Source of the DNA: an uncultured Erythrobacter sp.
GTDB lineage: Bacteria; Pseudomonadota; Alphaproteobacteria; Sphingomonadales; Sphingomonadaceae
DNA length: 64,000 nucleotides
Assembly (NCBI GenBank): GCA_947502815.1
Contig: CANNBH010000001.1
Span: forward strand, 1,646,818-1,710,817
Direction: 5' to 3'
Shown here: positions 45,787 to 53,869 of the stretch, in pieces
How the letters are laid out: each line of letters starts with the position of its first letter
How positions within the stretch are numbered: the first letter of the stretch is position 1
The notes under the pieces: model-generated
The model's database searches: none
The model's input: the letters and a program-made list of their open reading frames with translations, nothing else
What the model was told of the DNA's origin: nothing
Position numbers and translations under genes: made by a program

Positions 45787-46412
45787 CCCGTCGTCTTGGT
45801 TCTGGTTCGCTTGTCATTGCAACCCACAATGCAGGCAAGTTGAAAGAGATTTCGGCGTTGCTCGACCCCTATGGCATGACATGCATTTCCGCTGGATCAT
45901 TGGGCCTGCCAGAGCCTGCGGAAACGGGCAAAACCTTTGCCGAGAACGCTTTGATAAAGGCGCGCGCGGCGGCGGAGGCTTCGGGTCTCGCGGCTCTTGC
46001 TGATGACAGCGGGCTTTCGGTCGATGCACTGGGCGGACGCCCCGGCGTTTACACCGCCGATTGGGCAGAACGCCAATGGTTCGAAGGGGAGCCGGGCCGC
46101 GACTGGTATATGGCCATGGGCAAAGTCGAAGGGTTATTGCAACAGGCGGGCTCCGACACTGATCGCAGCGCCGCGTTTCATTGTGTTCTTGCGGTCGCAT
46201 GGCCCGATGGTGACAGCGCAGTTTACGAGGGCCGCTGCCCCGGGACGCTCACATGGCCGCCGCGGGGCGAGATGGGCTTTGGCTATGATCCGGTCTTTGT
46301 GCCAGCGGGCGCCGAAAAAACCTTCGCTGAAATTGAGCCTGCCCCAAAACACGCTGTCAGCCACCGGGCCGATGCTTTTGCCAAATTGGTCGCGGATCAG
46401 TTTGGCGTTTAG
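45783..46412 (+). CDS. rdgB: XTP/dITP diphosphatase (RdgB/HAM1)
   Basis: 209 residues. The N-terminus LVIATHNAGKLKEISALL, the metal site ADDSGLSVDALGGRPGVY and the C-terminal MGFGYDPVFVPAG match the HAM1 family. The enzyme removes deaminated purine nucleotides (XTP, dITP) from the pool. It overlaps the previous gene by 4 bases. Confidence 0.95.
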   Translation: MTRRLGSGSLVIATHNAGKLKEISALLDPYGMTCISAGSLGLPEPAETGKTFAENALIKARAAAEASGLAALADDSGLSVDALGGRPGVYTADWAERQWFEGEPGRDWYMAMGKVEGLLQQAGSDTDRSAAFHCVLAVAWPDGDSAVYEGRCPGTLTWPPRGEMGFGYDPVFVPAGAEKTFAEIEPAPKHAVSHRADAFAKLVADQFGV

Positions 46413-46440
46413 CTATAATCCTGCTGCGCGAACCGCAAAG

Positions 46441-46980
46441 TTATTGGGGCGCAATCACGGTCCCGCGTATATTGCCCGCAGGCCAATAGCGGCAAACCAG
46501 CACTTCAAACCGTGCATTGCTCACCGCTGAGCATCCCACTTCGCGTGTCTCGGCCCACACAATTTGGGTGTAATGGCCCACATCGGCCCAATTGCCGGTG
46601 CTGGATACATTGGGAAAAGGGCCGGGCCGGAAATATTGCTTTTCGCTCGCAAAATGCCCGATCATCTGGTCGGCGGTGTAATAACCGGCCGTCCCCATCC
46701 ACAAATTCTCCCCGCGCCCGCCGCGCTCTTGGACAGAGGCATGGCGCAGCACGCCTTCGTTTGCGAGGCGGATCGCCCAACCATTCGCTTCGCGCGCCAA
46801 ACGCGAGTTCCACCGCAGCGGTTCAACGCCAAATTGGGTCCGTTCTGCATTGTGCGCAGCCAACCAAGCGCGTTCATGCGGCGCCTGCCCGCTTTGCGCC
46901 TGAGCCGGGCGTTCTGGCACTGCGCAAAGCACAATGCCCACCGCTGCAAGCACGGTCATAATTGTCGGGCGAATATTCAT
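46441..46980 (-). CDS. Secreted CAP/SCP-domain protein
   Basis: 179 residues with a signal peptide ending near RPAQAQ. The SCP motifs are WLAAHNAERTQFGVEPLRWN, GENLWMG, GHYTQIVWAETREVGCS and VCRYWPAGN. The conserved His and Glu of the CAP cavity are visible. Bacterial CAP proteins are poorly characterised; some are proteases or lipid-binding. It is transcribed toward rdgB and is divergent from hemW. Confidence 0.85.
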   Translation of the reverse strand: MNIRPTIMTVLAAVGIVLCAVPERPAQAQSGQAPHERAWLAAHNAERTQFGVEPLRWNSRLAREANGWAIRLANEGVLRHASVQERGGRGENLWMGTAGYYTADQMIGHFASEKQYFRPGPFPNVSSTGNWADVGHYTQIVWAETREVGCSAVSNARFEVLVCRYWPAGNIRGTVIAPQ

Positions 46981-46990
46981 GGCCTAGGGT

Positions 46991-48181
46991 TTGCGGCCTG
47001 ATCACTTAAGAAAGATTGAAAACCCAGCTTTGGCCCGCGCCCTTTACATCCACTGGCCTTTTTGCGCCAAAAAGTGCCCCTATTGCGATTTCAATTCGCA
47101 TATCCGCGATCAGGTCGACATCGCGGCATGGGAAATCGCGCTGCTGAACGACATGCAGGCCGAGGCACTGGTTGCCGGGGGTGAGCCGCTCAGCTCGATA
47201 TTCTTCGGCGGCGGCACGCCCTCTTTGATGCCGCCCAGATTGGTTGCCCGCTTGCTGGATGAGGCGCAGAAATTGTGGGGCTTTGCCGGTGATATTGAGA
47301 TCACATTGGAGGCCAATCCGTCCTCCGTCGAAGCCGCCAACTTCGCTGACCTTGCCAGCGCCGGGATCAACCGTGTTTCGCTGGGAGTGCAATCCTTAGA
47401 CGACACCGTGCTGCAATGGTTGGGGCGGCTGCATGGCGCGCAAGAGGCGCTGAACGCACTGGAAGTGGCGCAGAAACACTTTGGCCGGGTCAGTTTTGAT
47501 TTGATCTATGCCCTGCCCGATCAAACGCCCGGTGAGTGGGGGGATCAGCTTGCCCGCGCGCTCAGCTTTGGCACCTCGCATTTGTCGCTTTACCAACTCA
47601 CAATTGAGCCCGGCACCCGCTTTGCCACCGATGTGCGGCGCGGTGTTTTTGAACCGCTGGACAATGATGCCGCTGCGGAGCTGTTTAACCTTACCCAAGG
47701 CATGACAGAGGCGGCGGACATGCCTGCTTATGAAACCAGCAATCACGCAAAGCCGGGCGAAGAAAGCCGCCATAATCTGACCTATTGGCGGTATCAGGAT
47801 TACGCCGGTATTGGCCCCGGTGCGCATGGCCGCCGCGGCGGTTTTGCAACCATTCGGCATAAGAAGCCTGAGAATTTCTTGAGCGCGGTATCCGATCGCG
47901 GGCACGGCATTTCGGAGCAGCGCACCCTTTCGGTGAATGAGCAGGCATCTGAAGCGTTGCTGATGGGATTGCGGCTGCGCGAAGGAATTGATCTCAGTGC
48001 ACTCGAAACGCGGTTTGGGATGCCGCGAAATGCTCTGATTAAAGAAGAGAAATTGGCGCACCTGAAACGCATCGGGTTGATGTGGGACGATGCCGCATTG
48101 ATCGGCGTTTCAGCATTGGGCCGACCCGTCCTCGACGCGGTGCTGGGCGAATTGGTCGCCGATGATTTGGTGCAAGCGTGA
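46991..48181 (+). CDS. hemW: Radical SAM protein HemW
   Basis: About 396 residues. The radical SAM cluster motif CAKKCPYCDF is at about residues 26-35; FGGGTPSLM and HNLTYWRYQDYAGIGPGAHG follow. HemW-type proteins are heme chaperones and lack the oxygen-independent oxidase activity of HemN. The start is uncertain: a TTG at 46991 is assumed because no ATG lies near the conserved start. Its stop overlaps the xerC start. Confidence 0.9.
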   Translation: MRPDHLRKIENPALARALYIHWPFCAKKCPYCDFNSHIRDQVDIAAWEIALLNDMQAEALVAGGEPLSSIFFGGGTPSLMPPRLVARLLDEAQKLWGFAGDIEITLEANPSSVEAANFADLASAGINRVSLGVQSLDDTVLQWLGRLHGAQEALNALEVAQKHFGRVSFDLIYALPDQTPGEWGDQLARALSFGTSHLSLYQLTIEPGTRFATDVRRGVFEPLDNDAAAELFNLTQGMTEAADMPAYETSNHAKPGEESRHNLTYWRYQDYAGIGPGAHGRRGGFATIRHKKPENFLSAVSDRGHGISEQRTLSVNEQASEALLMGLRLREGIDLSALETRFGMPRNALIKEEKLAHLKRIGLMWDDAALIGVSALGRPVLDAVLGELVADDLVQA

Positions 48182-49074
48182 GCGCGAGCGACCTTTTGGC
48201 TGCGTGGGACGCGCATCTCACGCAGTCCCTTCGCCGCAGTCCGCATACGGTGCGGGCCTATCTTTCAGCGGCGCGGCGTCTGCTCCATGCGCGCGGGATT
48301 GCATCATGGGATGCCCTCGCCGCAATAGAGGCACATGATTTGCGCGCCCACATCGCCGTCCGCCGCGCAGACGGCATCGCGAACGCCAGCGCCGCGCGTG
48401 AACTCTCCGCCTTGAAAGCGTTGGTTGCCTTCGCACGCGGAAAGAGCGGCGATCCAAACCCCTCTTCCCCGCGCCTTCGCGGACCTCGGATTAAGAAGGG
48501 CCTGCCCCGCCCTGTTACACCCGATGAAGCGGTCAATTTGGCGGATTTGATAGACGGCACCGCTGGCGAAGATTGGATCGGGGCGCGGGACCGTGCGGTG
48601 CTCTTGCTGATGTATGGTTCGGGTTTGCGAATTGCGGAGGCCTTGTCGCTGAACGCGAGTGATGCGCCGCTCAGTGAGACGCTGATGGTCACGGGCAAAG
48701 GCGGCAAACAGCGGCTTGTTCCCATCCTGCCAATCACACGCGAGGCGGTGGCGGAATATGCCAAGGCCTGCCCATGGCCCCTGCCCACGAATGAGCCGCT
48801 GTTTCGGGGTGCAAAGGGCGGTCCGCTGTCACAAGGGATGGTGCAAAAGGCGATGGCAAAGGCGCGGCGCGCATTGGGCCTGCCCGACACCGCAACCCCC
48901 CACGCCCTGCGCCACTCTTTCGCAACGCATCTGCTGAGCGCAGGCGCGGATTTGCGCAGCTTGCAAGAATTGCTCGGCCACGCCTCGCTGGGTTCAACCC
49001 AGATTTATACAAAGGTCGATGCGGCAAGCATGCTGGAGAATTACCGCAAGGCGCATCCCCGGGCTGGGAAATAG
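48178..49074 (+). CDS. xerC: Tyrosine recombinase XerC
   Basis: 298 residues from the GTG at 48178, overlapping the hemW stop. An N-terminal SAM-like core-binding domain (about 5-90) precedes the catalytic domain with Arg in GSGLRIAEAL, the HALRHSFATHLL box, GHASLGSTQIYTKV with the last His and the nucleophile Tyr. The length and motifs fit chromosomal XerC/XerD acting at dif, not a phage integrase. No dif site was recognised nearby. Confidence 0.88.
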   Translation: MSASDLLAAWDAHLTQSLRRSPHTVRAYLSAARRLLHARGIASWDALAAIEAHDLRAHIAVRRADGIANASAARELSALKALVAFARGKSGDPNPSSPRLRGPRIKKGLPRPVTPDEAVNLADLIDGTAGEDWIGARDRAVLLLMYGSGLRIAEALSLNASDAPLSETLMVTGKGGKQRLVPILPITREAVAEYAKACPWPLPTNEPLFRGAKGGPLSQGMVQKAMAKARRALGLPDTATPHALRHSFATHLLSAGADLRSLQELLGHASLGSTQIYTKVDAASMLENYRKAHPRAGK

Positions 49075-49088
49075 CGCGCTCTCAAACC

Positions 49089-49886
49089 TTACTCATTGAT
49101 CCGCCATGTTATGCGTTGCAGCATATTAAACGGGGCGAAATGCCCCATTGGAACGCCGCTGGTATCAAATTTCAAATGCTCAATTGCGTAGATGCATGAT
49201 GCATTGTCTAAACGCGCAAACCCGGATGTCTCGATTGGGCGGCAGCTTATAACCTCGCCTTCACTGCTGATCAGCAACAAAACCCCAGAAGATCCCTGTT
49301 GCCGTTCACCCACGGCGTTTCGCGGGTATGTCGGCTTTACTTCAGGTTCGATCGGTTCAATCCCCGGGGTTCCAACGGATTCTGCTTGGGTCATTGGTGC
49401 GTAATCGGTGAAAGCTTCGGGAGCCAATTCGACCGAAAACAGCGGCACTGTTGTCGCAGTATCCGGCCCAATTCCGGGCAGCGAGACAAAGGGCTGCTTG
49501 TTCAAAAGCATGATCCCTTGCCTGCCGCCTAGGGAAAACCCTCTGAGAATCCGTGCCCTGCTGTTCGCGAGTAAATCTGCGCACAGGCGCGCACTCAGCT
49601 CAGACTGCTTGGACAAATCAAAAGGTTCGCAATGTGTCGGGGTGCCGCTTCCGTCCACAACCAAAAAGAAATCATGCGCCCAAGTGGCGGGCCACTCATT
49701 CCAGTCATCCATCCGCTCTGGATCAGGACTGAATTCTAGTTCTGCTACATCCAACAGGCTGACAACCTGTAAGGGATCACCCGCAGCCGAGGATTGCGCA
49801 TCCGATCCGTTGTCTTGGGAAAATGCGGGACTCCCCATTCCCAACAGGGCGAGAGTTCCAAATGATAACAGCGTGTTCCGAAACAT
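49089..49886 (-). CDS. Secreted protein with TonB-C-like repeats, unknown function
   Basis: 265 residues with a signal peptide ending near PAFSQ. Two segments share a pattern: VVDGSGTPTHCEPFD...LCADLL (about 75-110) and ISSEGEVISCRPIE...CIYAIEHLKFD (about 207-245). Both resemble the C-terminal domain of TonB-like proteins. There is no N-terminal membrane anchor. It is transcribed toward xerC and lies downstream of the DUF2282 gene by 98 bases. Confidence 0.6.
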   Translation of the reverse strand: MFRNTLLSFGTLALLGMGSPAFSQDNGSDAQSSAAGDPLQVVSLLDVAELEFSPDPERMDDWNEWPATWAHDFFLVVDGSGTPTHCEPFDLSKQSELSARLCADLLANSRARILRGFSLGGRQGIMLLNKQPFVSLPGIGPDTATTVPLFSVELAPEAFTDYAPMTQAESVGTPGIEPIEPEVKPTYPRNAVGERQQGSSGVLLLISSEGEVISCRPIETSGFARLDNASCIYAIEHLKFDTSGVPMGHFAPFNMLQRITWRINE

Positions 49887-49984
49887 TCGCCAAGCTTAAC
49901 GCGCGACAAGTCGGCTTTCAATAGCCCCGCCAGCTGGCTAACGTGCCGCTCCTGCGGGATCGCACACTAACCACGATACCGCCC

Positions 49985-50287
49985 TTAGGCTGGAAGATCA
50001 CGGTCAAGCGGTTGGAGCGCTCCGCTGCGCGGTGTGCCATCTGGCATCGGGGGCAGTGGAATGCTCGTACACGTGCCCTCATCCACAAGTGTCCAAGCAT
50101 TGCCTTGATAGTCCACAACCGAACTGCCCGCGCAGGTTACTCCGGCGCCAGCGGAGCAATCGTTTTTGCCAGCTTTGGAAACTCCGTAACACTTTTCTTT
50201 AGCAGCTGCCTCTGCCGGTGCGATCTGTGCGGCCATTGCTGCGGTGATGACGCTGGCGATAGCGACAGTTTTCTTGGTGTTAGACAC
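49985..50287 (-). CDS. Bufferin-like periplasmic protein (DUF2282)
   Basis: About 100 residues from a GTG at 50287, preceded by GGGGGA; an ATG at 50302 would add five residues. The signal peptide ends near PAEAAA. The mature protein has four Cys (33, 44, 52, 73) in the pattern [18 protein letters not shown] and GTC, the DUF2282 (BufA1) hallmark. Bufferins are small secreted peptides modified by BufB (DUF692) and BufC to bind copper. No bufB or bufC gene is in the window, so it may be unmodified, or modified from elsewhere. A perfect palindrome lies before it. Confidence 0.78.
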   Translation of the reverse strand: MSNTKKTVAIASVITAAMAAQIAPAEAAAKEKCYGVSKAGKNDCSAGAGVTCAGSSVVDYQGNAWTLVDEGTCTSIPLPPMPDGTPRSGALQPLDRDLPA

Positions 50288-50321
50288 TTGAATTTCCCCC
50301 ATACGAAGATCGGATCTCCAA

Positions 50322-50337
50322 TTCTGTTGTAACAGAA
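50322..50337. promoter_or_regulatory. Perfect palindrome before the DUF2282 gene
   Basis: TTCTGTT-GT-AACAGAA has perfect 7-base arms, 34 bases upstream of the GTG start. A shorter palindrome AGATC-G-GATCT follows at 50307-50317. They lie in the short gap between gshB and the DUF2282 gene, both on the minus strand. They may be operators for a metal or stress regulator. Confidence 0.4.
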
Positions 50338-50343
50338 CGCAGA

Positions 50344-51321
50344 CTACTTAACAGTGCTGTTTGCAAGACGCCCCTCAATAGCGTCCCAAATCATCCCCGC
50401 CGTATCGGTGCCATTGAACGCATCGATCGCCACAATCCCCGTTGGCGATGTCACGTTGATCTCGGTTAGCCATTTGCCGCCAATCACATCGATCCCCACA
50501 AATGTCAGGCCTAGGCGCTTCAATTCCGGTCCCATCGCTTCGCAAATTTCCTGCTCGCGTTCTGTCAGGTCAGTCTTCTCCGCACTGCCGCCCATCGCTA
50601 GGTTGCTGCGGAACTCCCCCTCGCCCGGAATGCGGTTGATTGCGCCTGCGATTTCGCCGTCGATCAGGACGATCCGTTTGTCGCCATCGGCCACTTCGGG
50701 GAGGAAGGGTTGGACCATGTGCGGTTCGGGCCACGTCTGGTTGAACACTTCGAACAGCGCGGTCAGATTGTCGCCGTCTGCGGGCACGCGAAAGATTGCT
50801 TTGCCGCCGTTGCCGTGGATCGGTTTGACCACCACCGCGCCGTGCTCAGCCATAAAGCGGCGCACTTCTTCGACGCTGCGCGTAACCAGAGTGGGCGGCA
50901 TAAACGCGCGGTAATCCAGCACCATCACCTTTTCTGGCGCGTTGCGGACATTGGCCGGATCGTTGACCACCAGCGTCTCCTCCTTGATCCGCTCCAACAG
51001 GTGCGTCGCGGTGATATAGCCCATGTGAAACGGCGGGTCCTGACGCATCAGGATGACATCAATGTCCTTGCCCAGATCAAGCCGGGCCGCTGCACCTTTC
51101 TCAAAGTGGTCGCCTTCAACCCGTTGCAATTTCACAGGATACCCTTGCGCAAACAACCGATCATCGGCGTCGAGCGTCAAGCTTTCGACGTGATATTCAA
51201 ACACCTCATACCCACGTTCTTGCGCCGACAGCATCAAGGCAAACGAGCTGTCGCCTTTGATGTTGATGTCTTCGATGGGGTCCATCTGAACGGCGATACG
51301 CAAAGGTGTGTTGGGGGACAT
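50344..51321 (-). CDS. gshB: Glutathione synthetase
   Basis: 325 residues from the ATG at 51321. The N-terminus [20 protein letters not shown] and the ATP-grasp motif [17 protein letters not shown] are as in bacterial GshB. It joins gamma-glutamylcysteine with glycine. The order rsmI-yraN-gshB on the minus strand is typical of alphaproteobacteria; the gap to yraN is 11 bases. Confidence 0.95.
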   Translation of the reverse strand: MSPNTPLRIAVQMDPIEDINIKGDSSFALMLSAQERGYEVFEYHVESLTLDADDRLFAQGYPVKLQRVEGDHFEKGAAARLDLGKDIDVILMRQDPPFHMGYITATHLLERIKEETLVVNDPANVRNAPEKVMVLDYRAFMPPTLVTRSVEEVRRFMAEHGAVVVKPIHGNGGKAIFRVPADGDNLTALFEVFNQTWPEPHMVQPFLPEVADGDKRIVLIDGEIAGAINRIPGEGEFRSNLAMGGSAEKTDLTEREQEICEAMGPELKRLGLTFVGIDVIGGKWLTEINVTSPTGIVAIDAFNGTDTAGMIWDAIEGRLANSTVK

Positions 51322-51332
51322 TGTGATCTTTC

Positions 51333-51701
51333 CTAAGGTTGCCAAGCATTGGCGATGTGGCGAGGCGGAGTGCCGGGTGCAAGTAGGATCACGTCAATCC
51401 GCAAATCTTCGCCGTCTGTGGCATATTCATGCGCCACCACTTCGACAGCGGCTGCAACGCGGGCAAGGCGGCGCTCGTCTATAGCGGTAGCAAGGTCGGC
51501 CGTGCGTTTTCGCCACTTCACCTCGACAAAAGCGACCATGCCGGGTTTGCGGGCGACAAGGTCAATTTCACCAAGCTTGGTCTTCACCCGCTGCGCAATG
51601 ACTTCCCAACCCTGTTGCATCAACCACTGCGCGGCCTGAGCCTCGGCCTCACGGCCTTTCCGTTCGGCGACTTCGCGTTTTGCGGTCCCATTCGATGTCA
51701 T
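51333..51701 (-). CDS. yraN: YraN family endonuclease-like protein (UPF0102)
   Basis: 122 residues. GREAEAQAAQWL, the motif QRVKTKLGEIDLVARKPG and FVEVKWRKR form the nuclease-like active site (Asp and the E-x-K pair) of the UPF0102 family. The role is unknown but the gene is widely conserved beside rsmI. It overlaps rsmI by 4 bases. Confidence 0.9.
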   Translation of the reverse strand: MTSNGTAKREVAERKGREAEAQAAQWLMQQGWEVIAQRVKTKLGEIDLVARKPGMVAFVEVKWRKRTADLATAIDERRLARVAAAVEVVAHEYATDGEDLRIDVILLAPGTPPRHIANAWQP

Positions 51702-52555
51702 TGCGATTTCAGCTCGACGGCGCGGGCATAAAGCGTTTGCCGGTCCAATCCGGTGATCTTGGCGACCTTGCCCGCCGCCTTGCTGACGCTGGAATCGCGC
51801 AAGGCCTCTTTTAACAGCTCGTCTGGATCGGCGGTGGAGGCCCCTTTAACCGGCGGCCCGATTAGCAGCACAATCTCACCCTTGGGCGGGTGAGCCGCAT
51901 AATGTCCGGCCAAAGCGCCTGCTGTCCCACGGCGGCAGTCTTCATGCAGTTTGGTCAATTCCCGCGCGACGGATACATCGCGGCTGGGCCAGATTTCCGC
52001 AATCATGCGCAGTGACCGTTCGAGCCTCGGCCCCGTTTCATAGAATATCAACGTGGTTTCAATCTCGCCCAATTCATCCAAGACATCCCGGCGCGCCTTG
52101 TCCTTAACTGGAAGAAACCCGGCAAACATAAACCGATCGTTGGGCAGTCCGGACAGGGTTAGCCCGGCGATAACTGCGCTGGCTCCCGGAATGGTTGTTA
52201 CCGTGACGTTTGCATCATGCGCGGCTTTTACCAGACGATAGCCGGGATCTGAGATCAGCGGCGTTCCCGCATCGCTGACCAAAGCCACCGCTTCGCTGCG
52301 TGCCATGTTCAAAAGCCATGCCCGCGTTTCTGCAGAAGCGTGGTCGTCGTATCGCTGCATTTTGGTCGAAACTTCGATCGCTTTCAGCAATTTTCCGGTT
52401 ACTCGCGTGTCTTCACACGCAACAATTGCTGATCTGCGCAGCACGTCGACGCCCCGCCTCGTTATGTCGCCAAGATTGCCAATCGGCGTTGCGACAATAT
52501 AGAGACCCGGTTCAAGAGGTTCACAAGGGACTGATTCAGAGCGTTGCGTGTTCAC
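51698..52555 (-). CDS. rsmI: 16S rRNA 2'-O-methyltransferase RsmI
   Basis: 285 residues. YIVATPIGNLGDITRR at the start, CEDTRVTGKLL, ALVSDAGTPLISDPGYRLV and the SAM-binding IPGASAVIAGLTLSG are typical. It methylates C1402 of 16S rRNA together with RsmH. It is divergent from the LpoA-like gene with 38 bases between. Confidence 0.95.
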   Translation of the reverse strand: MNTQRSESVPCEPLEPGLYIVATPIGNLGDITRRGVDVLRRSAIVACEDTRVTGKLLKAIEVSTKMQRYDDHASAETRAWLLNMARSEAVALVSDAGTPLISDPGYRLVKAAHDANVTVTTIPGASAVIAGLTLSGLPNDRFMFAGFLPVKDKARRDVLDELGEIETTLIFYETGPRLERSLRMIAEIWPSRDVSVARELTKLHEDCRRGTAGALAGHYAAHPPKGEIVLLIGPPVKGASTADPDELLKEALRDSSVSKAAGKVAKITGLDRQTLYARAVELKSQ

Positions 52556-52593
52556 GCAGCGTTACATGAAGCAGCGATCAGGGGTCGGCAAGA

Positions 52594-53805
52594 ATGAAGC
52601 TAACGGCAAAACCGGTTTTTCGTGCACAGTGGATGCGCGCATGCGGCGAAAAATTGAATAAACGCACTTTGACGATCGCGGGAACGGCTTTGCTGCTCGG
52701 CGGGTGCCAACTGGTACCAAAGACCGAAACTGTGTCCACCGCGCCGCCTCCGGGCCCAACCCCTGAACCCAGTGCGACTGCCCTGCCCACCGATGCCCAG
52801 CGTCACCGGGTGGCCTTGCTTGTGCCAATGTCGGGGACGACAGCGGAAGTCGGACAATCGCTTGCCAATGCAACGACTATGGCGTTGCTGGATACCAATG
52901 CGGAAAACCTGCGCATCACCACCTATGATACATCACGCGGTGCCGCCGCAGCCGCGCGGCAGGCGATCGCGGATGGCAACCGCCTTATTCTTGGCCCGCT
53001 TTTGGCAGACAATGTCCCTGCGGTTCAGGCCGCAGCGCGTCCGGCTGATGTGCCATCAATCGCATTCAGCAACGATGCGACAGTGGCCAGCGCCGATGTG
53101 TTTGTGTTGGGCCATATTCCAGAGCAATCCATTCGACGATCGATCCAATATGCCCGCGAAAACGGCTCCAACAGCTTTGGCGCACTTTTGCCAGAGGGTG
53201 ATTATGGTCAGCGCTCTTACAACGCTCTGCAAAATTCGCTGCGCGATTACGGCGGCAGCTTGGTTGGATTTGAACGCTATGCGCGCGGGAACACTTCTAT
53301 TGTTGGCGCAGCTCAGCGGCTGCGCACGCGCGGCGGTTATGACACTGTTCTAATTGCAGATGGCGCGCGGCTGGCGGTTCAGGCTTCGGGTGAATTGCGC
53401 AGCGATGGCGCCGAGGGCACCCGCATACTAGGCACAGAATTGTGGAGCGGAGAATCCGCCCTCACCCGGTCCAGCGCTGTGAACGGCGCGCTGTTTTCGG
53501 CCGTATCTGATCGCCGGTTCCGCCGATTTGCGGAGAGTTATGAGGCCCGGTTTGGAACCAGACCCTATCGCATTGCGACATTGGGCTATGATTCCGTTCT
53601 GTTGACCTTGCGCATTGCCCGTGACTGGCGCGTGGGATCCAATTTCCCTGTGCGCCAAATGTATGATCGCGGCGGTTTCTTGGGCGTTGATGGACCATTC
53701 CGTTTCAACCGATCCGGCGTTGCTGAACGCGCGTTGGAAGTGCGCGAGGTGCGCGGGGATCAGGTTGTTGCCGTGGATGCAGCCCCTTCAAGCTTTGAAG
53801 ACTGA
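52594..53805 (+). CDS. LpoA-like lipoprotein (penicillin-binding protein activator family)
   Basis: 403 residues from the ATG at 52594 with AGGGG upstream; later starts (52633, 52654) would give a shorter signal sequence and cannot be excluded. The lipobox LLGGC (Cys near 38) precedes a Pro-rich linker (about 42-66). The rest is a periplasmic binding protein fold: VALLVPMSGTTAEVGQSL and DGNRLILGPLL are typical of LpoA-type activators of PBP1A, and the order with rsmI-yraN is conserved. The role is inferred from family and context. Confidence 0.78.
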   Translation: MKLTAKPVFRAQWMRACGEKLNKRTLTIAGTALLLGGCQLVPKTETVSTAPPPGPTPEPSATALPTDAQRHRVALLVPMSGTTAEVGQSLANATTMALLDTNAENLRITTYDTSRGAAAAARQAIADGNRLILGPLLADNVPAVQAAARPADVPSIAFSNDATVASADVFVLGHIPEQSIRRSIQYARENGSNSFGALLPEGDYGQRSYNALQNSLRDYGGSLVGFERYARGNTSIVGAAQRLRTRGGYDTVLIADGARLAVQASGELRSDGAEGTRILGTELWSGESALTRSSAVNGALFSAVSDRRFRRFAESYEARFGTRPYRIATLGYDSVLLTLRIARDWRVGSNFPVRQMYDRGGFLGVDGPFRFNRSGVAERALEVREVRGDQVVAVDAAPSSFED

Positions 53806-53869
53806 ATAACCGCGCAAAACGGATGCAGCGCGTCTTGTGACTCAGCACAGGGCGCGCCATATCGGTTGC

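Noticed and set aside
48178..49074. xerC as a phage or island integrase
   Set aside because: It overlaps hemW, has the length and motifs of chromosomal XerC, and no attachment repeats or phage genes lie nearby.
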